A DNA stretch of 64,000 nucleotides from Zymobacter sp047495495 (GCF_047495495.1 NZ_CP179930.1:1984001-2048000); one strand, 5' to 3'. Shown: positions 1 through 8,829, numbered from the stretch's first letter. The notes: generated from the letters alone by a model not told the origin. Made by a program: numbers and translations.

Positions 1-2
1 AT

Positions 3-485
3 ACCCACACACTGGACGCCCCGTTCGAGCACCTCAACCTGAGCGAGCAGCTGGCAACACAGATGGAAGAGCGCCGCTATTCGGTAGAGAAAGCGGGCCT
101 GACTCTGACCACCGATATTGCGCCCAATGCCTATATCGAAGGGGCGCCTTATCGTCTGCGCCAGCTGTGGCGTAACCTGCTCGACAATGCCATTGCCTAC
201 ACCGATGCACCCGGCGAGATTCATGTATCCCTTACTCTCAAGGCAAAAGAAGTCGTCGTTGTGTGGCAGGACTCTCCGCCCGGAGTCCCCGAAGATATGC
301 TGGAACGCCTGACCGAGCGTCTGTTCCGCCTAGAAGCCTCGCGCAACCGCCGCAGTGGTGGCAGTGGTCTGGGGCTGTCAATCGTGCGTGCACTGGTATC
401 GCTGCACAACGGAACGCTTCAGCCCTCCACCTCACCTTTGGGTGGGTTAATGTGGACCATTCGCTTGCCTAGAGCGCGGCATTAG
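3..485 (+). CDS. baeS: Sensor histidine kinase, BaeS-like (C-terminal part)
   Basis: The gene is cut by the left edge of the window; the open frame runs in from base 3 without a start. What remains is about 160 residues of a HATPase catalytic domain. An N box lies at LWRNLLDNAIAYT, followed by a degenerate G1 region (WQDSPPGVP) and a clear G2 box (GGSGLGLSIVRALVSLHNG). This domain binds ATP and phosphorylates the dimerisation-domain histidine, which lies outside the window. The next gene downstream is a BaeR-type regulator, so the pair is most likely an envelope-stress two-component system. The usual DxGxG of the G1 box reads DSPPG here, a mild departure. Assignment to BaeS rests mainly on the neighbour. 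Confidence 0.85.
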   Translation, partial: THTLDAPFEHLNLSEQLATQMEERRYSVEKAGLTLTTDIAPNAYIEGAPYRLRQLWRNLLDNAIAYTDAPGEIHVSLTLKAKEVVVVWQDSPPGVPEDMLERLTERLFRLEASRNRRSGGSGLGLSIVRALVSLHNGTLQPSTSPLGGLMWTIRLPRARH

Positions 486-520
486 GATTCAATCGGTAAC
501 AATTCGTTGAACCATTCCAG

Positions 521-549
521 TGGGATACAGTCAATATGCTGTTATCCCA
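521..549 (+). other. Intercistronic hairpin between kinase and regulator
   Basis: TGGGATACAG at 521-530 pairs with CTGTTATCCCA at 539-549 around an 8-base loop. No T-run follows, so it is not a classic terminator. It sits in the 225-bp space between the kinase stop and the regulator start and could stabilise or process a joint transcript. Confidence 0.4.
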
Positions 550-710
550 GCTGATTCATCGCGTGATCCCGATCATGCATTTTCGATCTGCAGCATGATT
601 ACGGAAAGAAAAAAGGTATTCGGGCCAATGTCGTGCTGTCGCGGGCTGCGCTACGGCCACCGAGGCAGCGATCACGCGAGGCCCAATCATCACAGTAGCG
701 AGGAATACGC

Positions 711-1400
711 GTGAGCCACATACTCATCGTTGAAGACGAGCCTAAGATTGCCGAGCTGATTGCCGATTACCTGCACAGCAACAGCTACACTACGACCCAT
801 ATCGACCATGGCGATCAGGTACTTCCCTGGCTTGAAGACAACCGTCCCGACTTGGTGCTGCTGGATGTCATGCTGCCCGGTATGGACGGACTGGCGCTGT
901 GCCGCGAAATCCGCCAGCGCTCCGAACACATCGGGATCATCATGCTGACGGCACGCGTCGAAGAGATCGACCGCTTGCTCGGTCTGGAGATCGGTGCCGA
1001 CGACTACATCTGCAAACCGTTTAGCCCCCGTGAAGTACTGGCCCGCACCAAGGCCCTGCTGCGCCGCATTTCTCAGATCACCCCCCCCGAAGCCGAAGAT
1101 GATGCTTCATGCCCGCTGGTACTTGATCACACCGGTTGGCGCGCGCTGGCCAACGGCAAGGACCTTGGCCTGACCGCCATCGAATTCCAGCTGCTGAGCG
1201 TTATGATGCAGACACCGGGACGCATCTATTCCCGCGAGCAATTGATGGAACAGATGTATCGCGACCATCGCATCGTGTCCGAGCGCACCGTGGACAGCCA
1301 CATTAAGAAACTGCGCAAGAAGATCGCTGATGTATGGCCGGACCGCGACATCATTCACTCCGTTTACGGCGTAGGCTACAAGTACAGCCCCGACGAATGA
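711..1400 (+). CDS. baeR: Response regulator BaeR (OmpR/PhoB type)
   Basis: 229 residues, starting with GTG after AGCGAGGAAT. The receiver domain covers about residues 1-120: acidic pocket around E8-D9, phospho-acceptor D52 in LLDVMLPG, T80, and K102 in YICKPFSP. A winged-helix DNA-binding domain follows (about 130-227) and ends in the typical VYGVGYKY. The stretch EEIDRLLGLEIGADDYICKP is close to E. coli BaeR as I recall it. Such regulators activate efflux and envelope-stress genes after phosphorylation by the kinase encoded just upstream. The gene is followed by a strong terminator. No mdtABC-type efflux genes are visible downstream; they could lie to the left, outside the window. Confidence 0.93.
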   Translation: MSHILIVEDEPKIAELIADYLHSNSYTTTHIDHGDQVLPWLEDNRPDLVLLDVMLPGMDGLALCREIRQRSEHIGIIMLTARVEEIDRLLGLEIGADDYICKPFSPREVLARTKALLRRISQITPPEAEDDASCPLVLDHTGWRALANGKDLGLTAIEFQLLSVMMQTPGRIYSREQLMEQMYRDHRIVSERTVDSHIKKLRKKIADVWPDRDIIHSVYGVGYKYSPDE

Positions 1401-1419
1401 TCCGCATATCGGTATGAAG

Positions 1420-1474
1420 AAAGGTGCCTTTGCCTCAGACACAGCACATGGGTCTGGACACAGGCACCTTTTTT
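1420..1474 (+). terminator. Rho-independent terminator after baeR
   Basis: AAAGGTGCCT (about 1420-1429) pairs with AGGCACCTTT (about 1462-1471), and an inner pairing of TCAGAC with GTCTG extends the stem. A run of T follows. It lies 20 bases after the baeR stop. Confidence 0.85.
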
Positions 1475-1831
1475 GCGCTTCATACCATTACCATGCTTCT
1501 ATCATCTGCTTCTCTCGTTATACCCCTTATAGCAGCCACCATGGCAGCGACCCAATCACGCCACTCGATCATCGCTCGGCTGATACCTTCCCTTCTATCA
1601 TTACCCGCCCAAAACACACACGAAGCAGCGCTTACTCCCTGCGGCTCAAGCAGGCCTTACTCTCAGACAATCCTCACTACACGCTTTTGCACCATGCCAC
1701 ACGATTTGCAATGAAGTTTCCCACTTAGGGTGTCGACAACCCTTTGCGGATCATTACACTTGTAGCACGATAGATGCTCACCGGCTCGCGAGCATCACGA
1801 TTCTCCGAACCTTTTGTCACAAGGCAAACGC
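1475..1831. other. Intergenic region upstream of mscS-like gene
   Basis: No convincing gene. Short open frames here have no ribosome site and no protein-like composition. A small hairpin (GATGCTC at 1773-1779 with GAGCATC at 1790-1796) lies in the probable leader of the channel gene. Confidence 0.5.
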
Positions 1832-2638
1832 ATGAACCTCAGCAATTTCAGCATCGGCGGCAGCTCCATGGAAACGCTGCTGCACTACGGGTTTCAGCTC
1901 GTAACGGCTGTCATCACACTGGCCATTGGTTGGTGGATCATCGGCATGATCACGCGCGGCATTCAACGCCTGATGAACATCCGTAGCATCGACCCGACTC
2001 TGCAAGGTTTCGTGACCAGCGTGCTCGGCATTGCTCTCAAAATCATGCTGATCATCAGCGTGGCCTCCATGGTTGGCATCGCCACCACCTCTTTCGTTGC
2101 CGTACTGGGTGCAGCAAGCTTGGCGGTCGGCATGGCACTTCAAGGCAGCCTCGGCAACTTCGCTGGCGGCGTCATGATCCTGCTGTTCCGCCCGTTTAAG
2201 GTTGGCGACAATATTGTCGCCTCTGGCGTAGAAGGCGCCGTACAGCGCATCGACATCTTCCACACCATCCTGCGCACTGCGGATAACCGCATCATCTACG
2301 TCCCGAACGGCACGCTGTCCAATCAGGTGGTCACCAACACGTCTCATGAAACACGTCGCCGTACAGCCATCAGCGTCCTGGTCGACTACGAAGATGATAT
2401 CGACAAGGCCCGCGAGATCATGCTGCAACTGGCACGCGAAGAAGAGCGCGTGCTGAAAGAACCGGCACCGTCTGTGTTCGTTGCCGCACTGAACGATGCC
2501 AACGTCAAGCTGACACTGTTGGTATGGAGCAAAACCAGCGATGCCAGCAATATGTCGCCGGTCTTTTCTGAAGCCGTCGTCAAAGCACTGCGCGCCGCCG
2601 GCTTCCGCCTGGGCGTGAATACGCGTAACAGTCTCTGA
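1832..2638 (+). CDS. mscS: Small-conductance mechanosensitive channel (MscS family)
   Basis: 268 residues from ATG 1832, preceded by AAGG at good spacing; a TTG 18 bases upstream is a less likely start. The N-terminal part has three membrane segments. The third is the Ala/Gly-rich pore helix, AASLAVGMALQGSLGNFAGG, the MscS signature. A beta domain (FRPFKVGDNIVASGVEGAV) and an alpha/beta domain with YVPNGTLSNQVVTN follow. The length is close to E. coli MscS (286). Such channels sit in the inner membrane and release solutes on hypo-osmotic shock, which fits a salt-tolerant lineage. It is monocistronic between two terminators. Confidence 0.93.
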   Translation: MNLSNFSIGGSSMETLLHYGFQLVTAVITLAIGWWIIGMITRGIQRLMNIRSIDPTLQGFVTSVLGIALKIMLIISVASMVGIATTSFVAVLGAASLAVGMALQGSLGNFAGGVMILLFRPFKVGDNIVASGVEGAVQRIDIFHTILRTADNRIIYVPNGTLSNQVVTNTSHETRRRTAISVLVDYEDDIDKAREIMLQLAREEERVLKEPAPSVFVAALNDANVKLTLLVWSKTSDASNMSPVFSEAVVKALRAAGFRLGVNTRNSL

Positions 2639-2657
2639 TCAGACTCGCCGCATCCTG

Positions 2658-2705
2658 AGCGGGGCGTTCCACATTACAACCGATGTGGAACGCCCCGCTC
2701 TTTTA
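2658..2705 (+). terminator. Strong terminator after mscS-like gene
   Basis: A perfect 17-bp stem (2658-2674 with 2683-2699) with an 8-base loop is followed by CTTTTATT. Confidence 0.92.
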
Positions 2706-2733
2706 TTGCCTGTTCAATTATTGCCCGTTCAAT
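2705..2733. repeat. Short direct repeat, possible operator
   Basis: ATTGCCTGTTCAAT is repeated at a 15-base step as ATTGCCCGTTCAAT. It begins at the T-tail of the terminator and lies about 210 bases before the next lipoprotein start. The first unit plus spacer, TGTTCAATTATTG (2711-2723), recurs as part of a perfect palindrome at 43560. Confidence 0.3.
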
Positions 2734-2942
2734 GATGTTAGCGTCAAAATCCATTGGAACTGCACGGAATATCCCCTTTTCGACGTTTTGTCAGGTTTGC
2801 CAATCGCCGCCCTTCACGCCACAATGACGCCCCTCCAATGCCGTAATATATTCATTACGTTACAACCGCATCGCACTCGAATCAGGCACGGCAAACACGG
2901 CGTTGCCTCTTCTTGCTGCGACAGCGCAAAGGGATTTTATTC

Positions 2943-3338
2943 ATGTCCGCTGCTTACACATTGCTTCGTCGCACCTGCATCGCCCTGCCCATGCTGCTAA
3001 GCCTGGCAGCCTGCAGCCATGACACACCGCCCACGAAGGCTCAGGTACAGCAGGCCATGGAAAATAGCGCCAACGACTTCGTTCAGCAGGCCTACCTAGA
3101 CGCCCTGCAGGCACACGACCTTGCCAGCGTTCGCAGTATCATCAGCCAAACCGACTATGCCATCACGGTAACGGACGTAGCGAAATGTGTGGCCGACAAC
3201 ACCGAAGAAGACACCAGCTCGCACTGGCAATGCCATGTCAAAGGCGATATCACACTGAACGGCCATCATTACCCCATCGACCACGACATCGACTTCTACC
3301 ACAACCTTGATGAACGTACGTGGCAGATGAACCGCTAG
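2943..3338 (+). CDS. Small predicted lipoprotein, function unknown
   Basis: 131 residues from ATG 2943, with AAGGG nine bases upstream. The N-terminus is a lipoprotein signal: basic TLLRR, a hydrophobic stretch, then SLAAC with the lipidated cysteine at residue 24. The mature part is hydrophilic and contains two cysteines (VAKCVADN and HWQCHVKG) that could form a disulphide. I do not recognise the family. It precedes the lipocalin-like lipoprotein gene on the same strand, with 125 bp between them. Probably anchored in the outer or inner membrane facing the periplasm. Confidence 0.75.
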   Translation: MSAAYTLLRRTCIALPMLLSLAACSHDTPPTKAQVQQAMENSANDFVQQAYLDALQAHDLASVRSIISQTDYAITVTDVAKCVADNTEEDTSSHWQCHVKGDITLNGHHYPIDHDIDFYHNLDERTWQMNR

Positions 3339-3463
3339 ACACTCTTTTCCCTCTCATCTTTACAGCGACAGGCCAAATCACTACATGACGCGTCTGTCGC
3401 TGCACCCCATTCCTCGGCTACGCTAGTCCTGTGTACTCACGCCTTGTCACACAGGAGCTGCTC

Positions 3464-4030
3464 ATGGCAATACCCCGTCTACTACGCCCCCTTCACATGC
3501 TGCTGGCCACGGTTTCTTCCGCCATCCTGCTCATTACCGGCTGCACCGGCGCGCCCAAAGGAACACATCCGATCCCCGAGCTGGACCTCCAACGCTACCT
3601 CGGCACTTGGTATGAAATTGCCCGTTTCGATCACCGTTTTGAACGCGGCCTTGAGTGCGTCACTGCTCAATATTCGCTGCGTGATGACGGCATGATCCGC
3701 GTCATCAACCGGGGTCGCAATGCACAGAGTGGCGAGTGGAAAGAGGCCGAAGGCAAAGCCGCCCCGCTAAGCACGCCACCCGATGGTCAACTGAAGGTAT
3801 CGTTCTTCGGCCCGTTCTATAGCGGCTATAACATTCTGGTGCTGGACGATGATTACCGCTATGCACTGGTGGTCGGCCCGAACCGCCACTACCTCTGGAT
3901 ACTGTCAAGAACGCCCACTCTGGATGAAACACGCTTCAATGCACTGGTCGCCATTGCCAGCGCAAAGGGTTTCGATACATCCGCGTTGATGCGCATCCCG
4001 CAAGATAGTGCCCATTGCGCCGCCTTATGA
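3464..4030 (+). CDS. blc: Outer-membrane lipoprotein lipocalin (Blc type)
   Basis: 188 residues from ATG 3464, preceded by AGGAG. The lipoprotein signal ends at LITGC with the modified cysteine at residue 27. The lipocalin signature RYLGTWYEIARFDHRFERGL follows at once, with the conserved G-x-W. Later strands contain VSFFGPFYSGYNILVLDDDY and YLWILSRTP, typical of bacterial Blc. The family binds lysophospholipid or fatty acid and is tied to membrane stress. The length is about that of E. coli Blc (177). An in-frame GTG 33 bases upstream has no better ribosome site. Confidence 0.92.
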   Translation: MAIPRLLRPLHMLLATVSSAILLITGCTGAPKGTHPIPELDLQRYLGTWYEIARFDHRFERGLECVTAQYSLRDDGMIRVINRGRNAQSGEWKEAEGKAAPLSTPPDGQLKVSFFGPFYSGYNILVLDDDYRYALVVGPNRHYLWILSRTPTLDETRFNALVAIASAKGFDTSALMRIPQDSAHCAAL

Positions 4031-4311
4031 TGGCTTTGGACTACAGTCGGCGTTCGGTTTATGGCATGATGCGCGGTCATTGATGCATTACATAGACGTG
4101 CCCAGTATGAACAGAGAAGCCTTGGCGCCGCTCTGATATACTGCGTTTTTCTATTTAGATACGGCACGAATCCTGCATATTTCCGTGATAGGTCGGAGTG
4201 CATTCCGCACCGTCACTACATGAACTCGTATTTTATTTCGCCACTGATCGACGCTTTCACTGACGGTTCAAGCCGCCCGTGAAGCGGCAGTGCTAGGCTG
4301 GAAGCTACTTC

Positions 4312-5094
4312 ATGTCAGAAACAACGTCGACACCCCATCCGTTGGTCATCAACGATCTGCACAAAAGCTATGGCACGAACGAGGTGCTGCGTGGCGTATC
4401 CCTGACCGCTCGCAAGGGAGACGTGATCACGCTTATCGGCTCGTCCGGCTCGGGAAAAAGTACATTCCTGCGCTGCATGAACCTACTGGAATGCCCTGAT
4501 GCAGGCGATGTCATCGTGCACGGTGAACCCGTCCAGTTCGCCACGCGCCGCGGCAAACGCACTATCGCCAACCCTCAGCAAATCCAGCGCATCCGTGCAC
4601 GCCTGTCGATGGTGTTCCAGAACTTCAATCTGTGGTCGCACATGACGCTGCTGCGCAATGTGACCGAGGCACCGATCCACGTACTGGGTGTGCCTAAGAA
4701 AGAGGCTGAAGAAAAGGCCATGGCCCTGCTTGCACGTGTCGGCCTGGCAGAGCGGGCACACTATTACCCTAACCAGCTGTCCGGCGGCCAGCAGCAGCGC
4801 GGTGCGATTGCCCGTGCACTGGCCATGGAACCAGAGGTGATGCTGTTCGATGAGCCGACATCGGCCCTCGACCCTGAGCTGGTCGGCGATGTGCTTGGCG
4901 TCATGCGCGACCTCGCCGCCGAAGGACGCACGATGGTCGTCGTCACCCACGAGATGGACTTCGCCCGCGACGTATCCAGCCAAGTGGTATTCCTGAACCA
5001 AGGCCAGGTCGAAGAAGCCGGAACGCCCGCGCAGATCTTCGACAATCCGACGTCACTGCGCTTGCAGCAGTTCCTGACGCCGTCACGCCGCTGA
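4312..5094 (+). CDS. hisP: Amino-acid ABC transporter ATP-binding protein (HisP type)
   Basis: 260 residues. The Walker A motif is GSSGSGKST, the signature LSGGQQQR, Walker B VMLFDEPTSALDPE and the switch histidine VVTHEMDFA. It closely resembles HisP of enteric bacteria, including FQNFNLWSHMT and LRLQQFL near the end. It powers import of histidine, arginine, lysine or ornithine through the two permeases encoded just downstream. It is the first gene of a five-gene cluster on the plus strand, with spacings of 27 bp, a 4-bp overlap, 34 bp and 88 bp. The substrate within the polar amino acid family cannot be fixed from sequence alone. Confidence 0.94.
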   Translation: MSETTSTPHPLVINDLHKSYGTNEVLRGVSLTARKGDVITLIGSSGSGKSTFLRCMNLLECPDAGDVIVHGEPVQFATRRGKRTIANPQQIQRIRARLSMVFQNFNLWSHMTLLRNVTEAPIHVLGVPKKEAEEKAMALLARVGLAERAHYYPNQLSGGQQQRGAIARALAMEPEVMLFDEPTSALDPELVGDVLGVMRDLAAEGRTMVVVTHEMDFARDVSSQVVFLNQGQVEEAGTPAQIFDNPTSLRLQQFLTPSRR

Positions 5095-5121
5095 TTCACG
5101 GAGGCTCTGACGAGAGACGCC

Positions 5122-5877
5122 ATGGAAAATCACACACTACAGTCCATCACTGACGCCGTTAAGGCGTTCTTCGATTTCAACGGCTACAGCCACTTGCTGC
5201 TGTCTGGTGGCTTGCTTGCCCTCTCGCTGGGGGTGCTGTCGCTGATCGTCGCCATCGTGCTAGGACTGTTGTCCGCCAGCGCACGTATTTCGGACAACCG
5301 CGCACTGCGCATCATTTCAACGATCTACACCACCATCACCCGCAGCATCCCCGATCTCATCCTGTTGCTGCTGATCTACTATGGCATGCAGGCCGTGATC
5401 AACGTGACTGCGGACAAAGTGCTTGAGTGGACCGACAACCGCGTCGACTTGCAGTGCACGCTGGATCCGTTCATGTCAGGCGTCATTGCCATTGGGTTGA
5501 TCTTCGGTGCGTACATGTCCGAGACGTTCCGCGGCGCCTTCCAGTCCGTCAACGCCGGTCAGATTGAAGCCGCCCAGGCCTATGGCATGAGCAAGTGGCA
5601 GGTGTTCAGCCGCATCAGAATGCCATTGATGATGCGTCACGCGCTGCCCGGGATCGCCAACAACTGGATGGTGCTGTCGAAGACAACAGCACTGGTATCA
5701 CTTATCAGCCTCCACGATATCGTGTTCTACGCCAACGAAGCCGGTAAAAGCTTTCACGCGCCCTTCCGCTTCCTGACCCCCGTTCTAATCGGCTACCTGC
5801 TGATCGCCATGATTTCGGAAGTCGTCCTGAAGTGGCTCGAACGTCGTTACAACACAGGATTCAAGGACGCCGCATGA
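5122..5877 (+). CDS. hisQ: Amino-acid ABC transporter permease (HisQ type)
   Basis: 251 residues with about five membrane segments. The inner-membrane permease signature for contact with the ATPase is EAAQAYGMSKWQVFSRIRMP. The N-terminal RSIPDLILLLLIYYGMQ is typical of the HisQ half. It is somewhat longer than enteric HisQ (228). The extra length is a polar loop (about residues 93-115, NVTADKVLEWTDNRVDLQCT) facing the periplasm. Its stop overlaps the start of the next permease by 4 bp (ATGA), so the two are translationally coupled. Confidence 0.92.
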   Translation: MENHTLQSITDAVKAFFDFNGYSHLLLSGGLLALSLGVLSLIVAIVLGLLSASARISDNRALRIISTIYTTITRSIPDLILLLLIYYGMQAVINVTADKVLEWTDNRVDLQCTLDPFMSGVIAIGLIFGAYMSETFRGAFQSVNAGQIEAAQAYGMSKWQVFSRIRMPLMMRHALPGIANNWMVLSKTTALVSLISLHDIVFYANEAGKSFHAPFRFLTPVLIGYLLIAMISEVVLKWLERRYNTGFKDAA

Positions 5878-6620
5878 ACGATACGACTTCGCTTTCCTAT
5901 ACCTTGGCGCATCTGCTGCACAACCTGACGGGCATCAAATCACTGTCCGCCGAAAACCTGAGCCTCTACTGGCCCGGTTTCGTGACCACCATCCAGCTGA
6001 CGTTCATCTCGCTGATTCTTGGGCTGTGCTTGGCACTGGCTTTTGCATTGATTCGCGCCATGCGCGTTCCGTTCGTGCATCGCCCCGTGGCCATCTTCAC
6101 TTATCTCTTCCGCAGTACGCCGCTGCTGATCCAGCTGTACCTGATCTATTACGGACTGGGCCAAATCCAGACCGATAGTCAGCTGTGGCATACTCTGATT
6201 GGCTCGCCGTTCTGGCTGGCGATTACCGCCTTCATGCTCAATACGGCGGCCTATACGACCGAAATCATCTACGGCGCTATCAAGACAACGCCCAAGGGTG
6301 AAATCGAAGCAGCCCATGCCTACGGCATGAGCCCGCGCAAGACTATGTTTCGGATCGTGCTGCCAAACGCGTTCCGTCGCGCCCTGCCCGCCTACGGCAA
6401 CGAAGTGATCTTCATGCTGCACGCCACAGCGATCGCCAGTGTGGTCACGCTGACTGACATCACGGGTGCCGCCATTCAGGTGCTGTTCAATACATACGAT
6501 GGCTTCACGCCTTTCGTGACGGCTGCCGTGTTCTACATGGTATTGAGCTTTGCCCTGCAGGCCCTGTTCAGACGCCTGGAAAAAAAGCTGCTGATCCACA
6601 CCCAGCCTGCTTCCGCGTAA
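5874..6620 (+). CDS. hisM: Amino-acid ABC transporter permease (HisM type)
   Basis: 248 residues from ATG 5874, chosen because it overlaps the hisQ stop as ATGA; an in-frame ATG at 5832 lies inside hisQ. It has membrane segments and the EAA loop EIEAAHAYGMSPRKTMFRI. The HisM-like stretches FRSTPLLIQLYLIYYGLGQ and GNEVIFMLHATAIASVVTLTDITGAA are present. It pairs with the upstream permease to form the translocation pore. Confidence 0.92.
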   Translation: MNDTTSLSYTLAHLLHNLTGIKSLSAENLSLYWPGFVTTIQLTFISLILGLCLALAFALIRAMRVPFVHRPVAIFTYLFRSTPLLIQLYLIYYGLGQIQTDSQLWHTLIGSPFWLAITAFMLNTAAYTTEIIYGAIKTTPKGEIEAAHAYGMSPRKTMFRIVLPNAFRRALPAYGNEVIFMLHATAIASVVTLTDITGAAIQVLFNTYDGFTPFVTAAVFYMVLSFALQALFRRLEKKLLIHTQPASA

Positions 6621-6654
6621 CGACTGCGTATATTCCCATGAAGGAAACACAATC

Positions 6655-7440
6655 ATGACACTCTTCAGGAAAGCCGTGGCCGCCATCAGCGTAACTGCTG
6701 CCTGCTTGGGAGCGCTTCCGGGTCACGCGATCGCGGCCAACGAACGGGTACGTCTGATCCTCAACATTCCTTACGAGCCGTTCGAGTTCCGCAACAAGGA
6801 CGGCGAACTGGCAGGATTCGACATCGACCTCGGCAACGCCATATGTGCACAGGCCAAGCTGTCATGCAGCTGGAGCGAACAGGGTTGGGAATCACTGCTT
6901 CCTAGCCTGATGACCCGCAAAGCTGATGCCATCATGTCAGGCATGACCATCAGCGATGATCGCCGCGAGCAGGTGCTGTTCTCCGATCCTTACCTGATCC
7001 AGCCTTCAGGCTGGTTTGCCCCGGTAGATTCGCCGCTGCGCAACGTGACGACGGACACCCTGCGCCATCAGCGCATCGGTGTGCTGCGCGGTTCCTCTCA
7101 GGATCGCTATGCTACCGACCTATACGGCCAGCACAACGATATCCGCCGCTATGCCAGCGCCGACGATGCCGTCAATGATCTGATGGCCAGCCGACTCGAC
7201 ATCACCCTGTTCGACTATCCCACTGGACAAAGCGCACTGCTTGAGGCCAGTCCGGGCCGTTTCAGGCTGGTAGGCGCCAAAATTCAGGATGAACGCTACT
7301 TCAACGATGGGTTCGGTATCGCCTTCAGGAAGCGCGATCAGGCGCTGGCCGAACGGTTCAACCGAGCGCTGGCCGAGCTCAAGGAAAACGGTACGTACCA
7401 GAAGCTGGTCGACAAGTATTTCCCTGAAACACCGCAGTAA
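6655..7440 (+). CDS. Periplasmic polar amino acid-binding protein (HisJ/ArgT family)
   Basis: 261 residues with a signal peptide cleaved near HAIAANE. The mature protein is a family 3 solute-binding protein: PYEPFEFRNKDGELAGFDID near the N-terminus, then RKADAIMSGMTISDDRREQVLFSDPY, with R and D residues that contact the alpha-amino and carboxyl groups in this family. The C-terminus is typical (LKENGTYQKLVDKYFP). It feeds the HisPQM transporter encoded upstream. A second, clearly different binding protein follows 88 bp later. Confidence 0.92.
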   Translation: MTLFRKAVAAISVTAACLGALPGHAIAANERVRLILNIPYEPFEFRNKDGELAGFDIDLGNAICAQAKLSCSWSEQGWESLLPSLMTRKADAIMSGMTISDDRREQVLFSDPYLIQPSGWFAPVDSPLRNVTTDTLRHQRIGVLRGSSQDRYATDLYGQHNDIRRYASADDAVNDLMASRLDITLFDYPTGQSALLEASPGRFRLVGAKIQDERYFNDGFGIAFRKRDQALAERFNRALAELKENGTYQKLVDKYFPETPQ

Positions 7441-7528
7441 GTAGACAGCACGTGTTCAGACCTGCGGGCAGCTCGCGCCTTTCCACTGCCCTTGTTATTA
7501 CGCCGTTCCGGTACGCAAAGATTTCAAC

Positions 7529-8341
7529 ATGACGCGACGATTCCTCACTGTTCTCATGGCTGCGCTCAGCATTGCAGTCGCTTCGAATCAGGCGGCACAG
7601 GCCCGCAACAGCAACGACGTCACGCTGGCGGTAGAACTTTACCCCCCCTTTTCCTACCGCCTGCCGGATGGCTCACTGGATGGCTTTGAAATACAGCTGG
7701 GCAACCTGCTGTGCGAACGCGCGGGCCTGCACTGCACTTGGTCCGACCAGAGCTGGGACGCTCTCATTCCCGGCCTGATGATGCGCAAGTACGACGCCAT
7801 CCTGTCTTCGATGAGCGTCACGCCCGAACGCGCCCAGCAAGTGCTGTTCTCTCACCCGTACTACAACACGGCACATATCTGGGTCGTAGCGCGCAACAGC
7901 ACGCTCGACCCCACCGACATGGCTCAAATGAAAGGCAAGGTCATTGGCGTGCAGCGTGGCACGACCCGCGACGACTATGTGACACGCTTCTACGGCAGCA
8001 CTGCCACCATCCGTCGCTACGTTGCCGAGCAGGACATCAGCAATGACATGCGCAGCGGCCGTCTGGATGCAGCACTGGTGGATATGCTCACCAGCCGCGA
8101 CACCTTCCGCCTTCAGGATGCCGACTCGCTCTACCGTCAGGCGGCAGCACCGATCAGCAAACCGCTCGACGTCTTCGGCCCCGGTATTGCTATGGCGTTC
8201 CGTCCGCGCGATAAGGCGCTTGCCGAACGCTTCAACGCTGCCATTGATGAGGTGTACAGAGACGGCAGCATCCGCCCCATCATGGACAAGTACATCGGCA
8301 TGGACATTCTCGTTCACGCTGATGAGCAGGATACAAAATAG
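7529..8341 (+). CDS. Second periplasmic amino acid-binding protein of the cluster
   Basis: 270 residues, signal peptide cleaved near AAQARNS. The same fold and motifs as the preceding protein (YPPFSYRLPDGSLDGFEIQL, MRKYDAILSSMSVTPERAQQVLFSHPYY) but clearly diverged, so an old duplication. Two receptors next to one HisP-HisQ-HisM set parallels HisJ and ArgT in enteric bacteria, where two receptors share one membrane complex. A strong terminator follows 30 bp later. The ligand is uncertain. Confidence 0.9.
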   Translation: MTRRFLTVLMAALSIAVASNQAAQARNSNDVTLAVELYPPFSYRLPDGSLDGFEIQLGNLLCERAGLHCTWSDQSWDALIPGLMMRKYDAILSSMSVTPERAQQVLFSHPYYNTAHIWVVARNSTLDPTDMAQMKGKVIGVQRGTTRDDYVTRFYGSTATIRRYVAEQDISNDMRSGRLDAALVDMLTSRDTFRLQDADSLYRQAAAPISKPLDVFGPGIAMAFRPRDKALAERFNAAIDEVYRDGSIRPIMDKYIGMDILVHADEQDTK

Positions 8342-8373
8342 CCTAACAGCACGGACTAACATTGCGCACAACA

Positions 8374-8401
8374 AAAAAGGGCCCCTTCTGGGGCCCTTTT
8401 T
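8374..8401. terminator. Bidirectional terminator between convergent genes
   Basis: AAAAAGGGCCCC pairs with GGGGCCCTTTTT around loop TTCT. A-run and T-run flank the stem, so it can serve the plus-strand transporter cluster and the minus-strand DUF305 gene that ends at 8428. Confidence 0.93.
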
Positions 8402-8427
8402 CAATAGGCAGTCTGGCGATATAGCGG

Positions 8428-8829
8428 TCAGGGTTGCTTGTGCTGCTGTTCCTGATCCTTTATCCATCGCTGCATCTGTTCAACCTGATGCTGCTGAGAA
8501 TCAACAATATCCTTAGCCAGCGCCCTCATTTCCGGTGCAGTGCCATATTGCAGCTCCACCTTGGCCATATCGATCGCTCCTTGATGGTGAGCGATCATGG
8601 CACGCGCAAAATCCACATCAGCATTTCCGGTATACGTGATATCCATCGCTTTATGCATGGACATTCCCGCTTCCTTAAGCGCCTTTGTAGACGGTGCGCG
8701 CTGTGCCTGAACGGCTGTAGACGTTCGAGCATGATCATGCATCGGCATGGACTCTGCCATCGCAGCGGTACCCGTACCGATTCCTAGCAGAACCGACCCC
8801 AAAACCAGTGCATGATGAAGTGAACGCAT
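8428..8829 (-). CDS. DUF305 family exported protein
   Basis: 133 residues with a signal peptide ending near GTAAMAES. The mature part starts with a Met/His-rich stretch (MPMHDHAR). It carries the DUF305 core motif MIAHHQGAIDMAKVELQYG and ends in Q/H-rich QWIKDQEQQHKQ-type sequence. The His/Met pattern suggests periplasmic metal (copper) binding, as proposed for some relatives, but no function is proven. A GGGAGGTGCTTC ribosome site precedes the ATG. The upstream fructokinase gene ends 49 bp before this start on the same strand. Confidence 0.88.
   Translation of the reverse strand: MRSLHHALVLGSVLLGIGTGTAAMAESMPMHDHARTSTAVQAQRAPSTKALKEAGMSMHKAMDITYTGNADVDFARAMIAHHQGAIDMAKVELQYGTAPEMRALAKDIVDSQQHQVEQMQRWIKDQEQQHKQP

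Noticed and set aside
1414..1728. Open frames of about 100 codons in the baeR-mscS gap
   Set aside because: They begin inside the baeR terminator, overlap each other in two frames, lack ribosome sites and have no protein-like composition.
4031..4311. Possible riboswitch in the leader of the amino-acid transporter cluster
   Set aside because: No recognisable conserved riboswitch core (for example lysine or glycine type) and no terminator/anti-terminator pair seen by eye.
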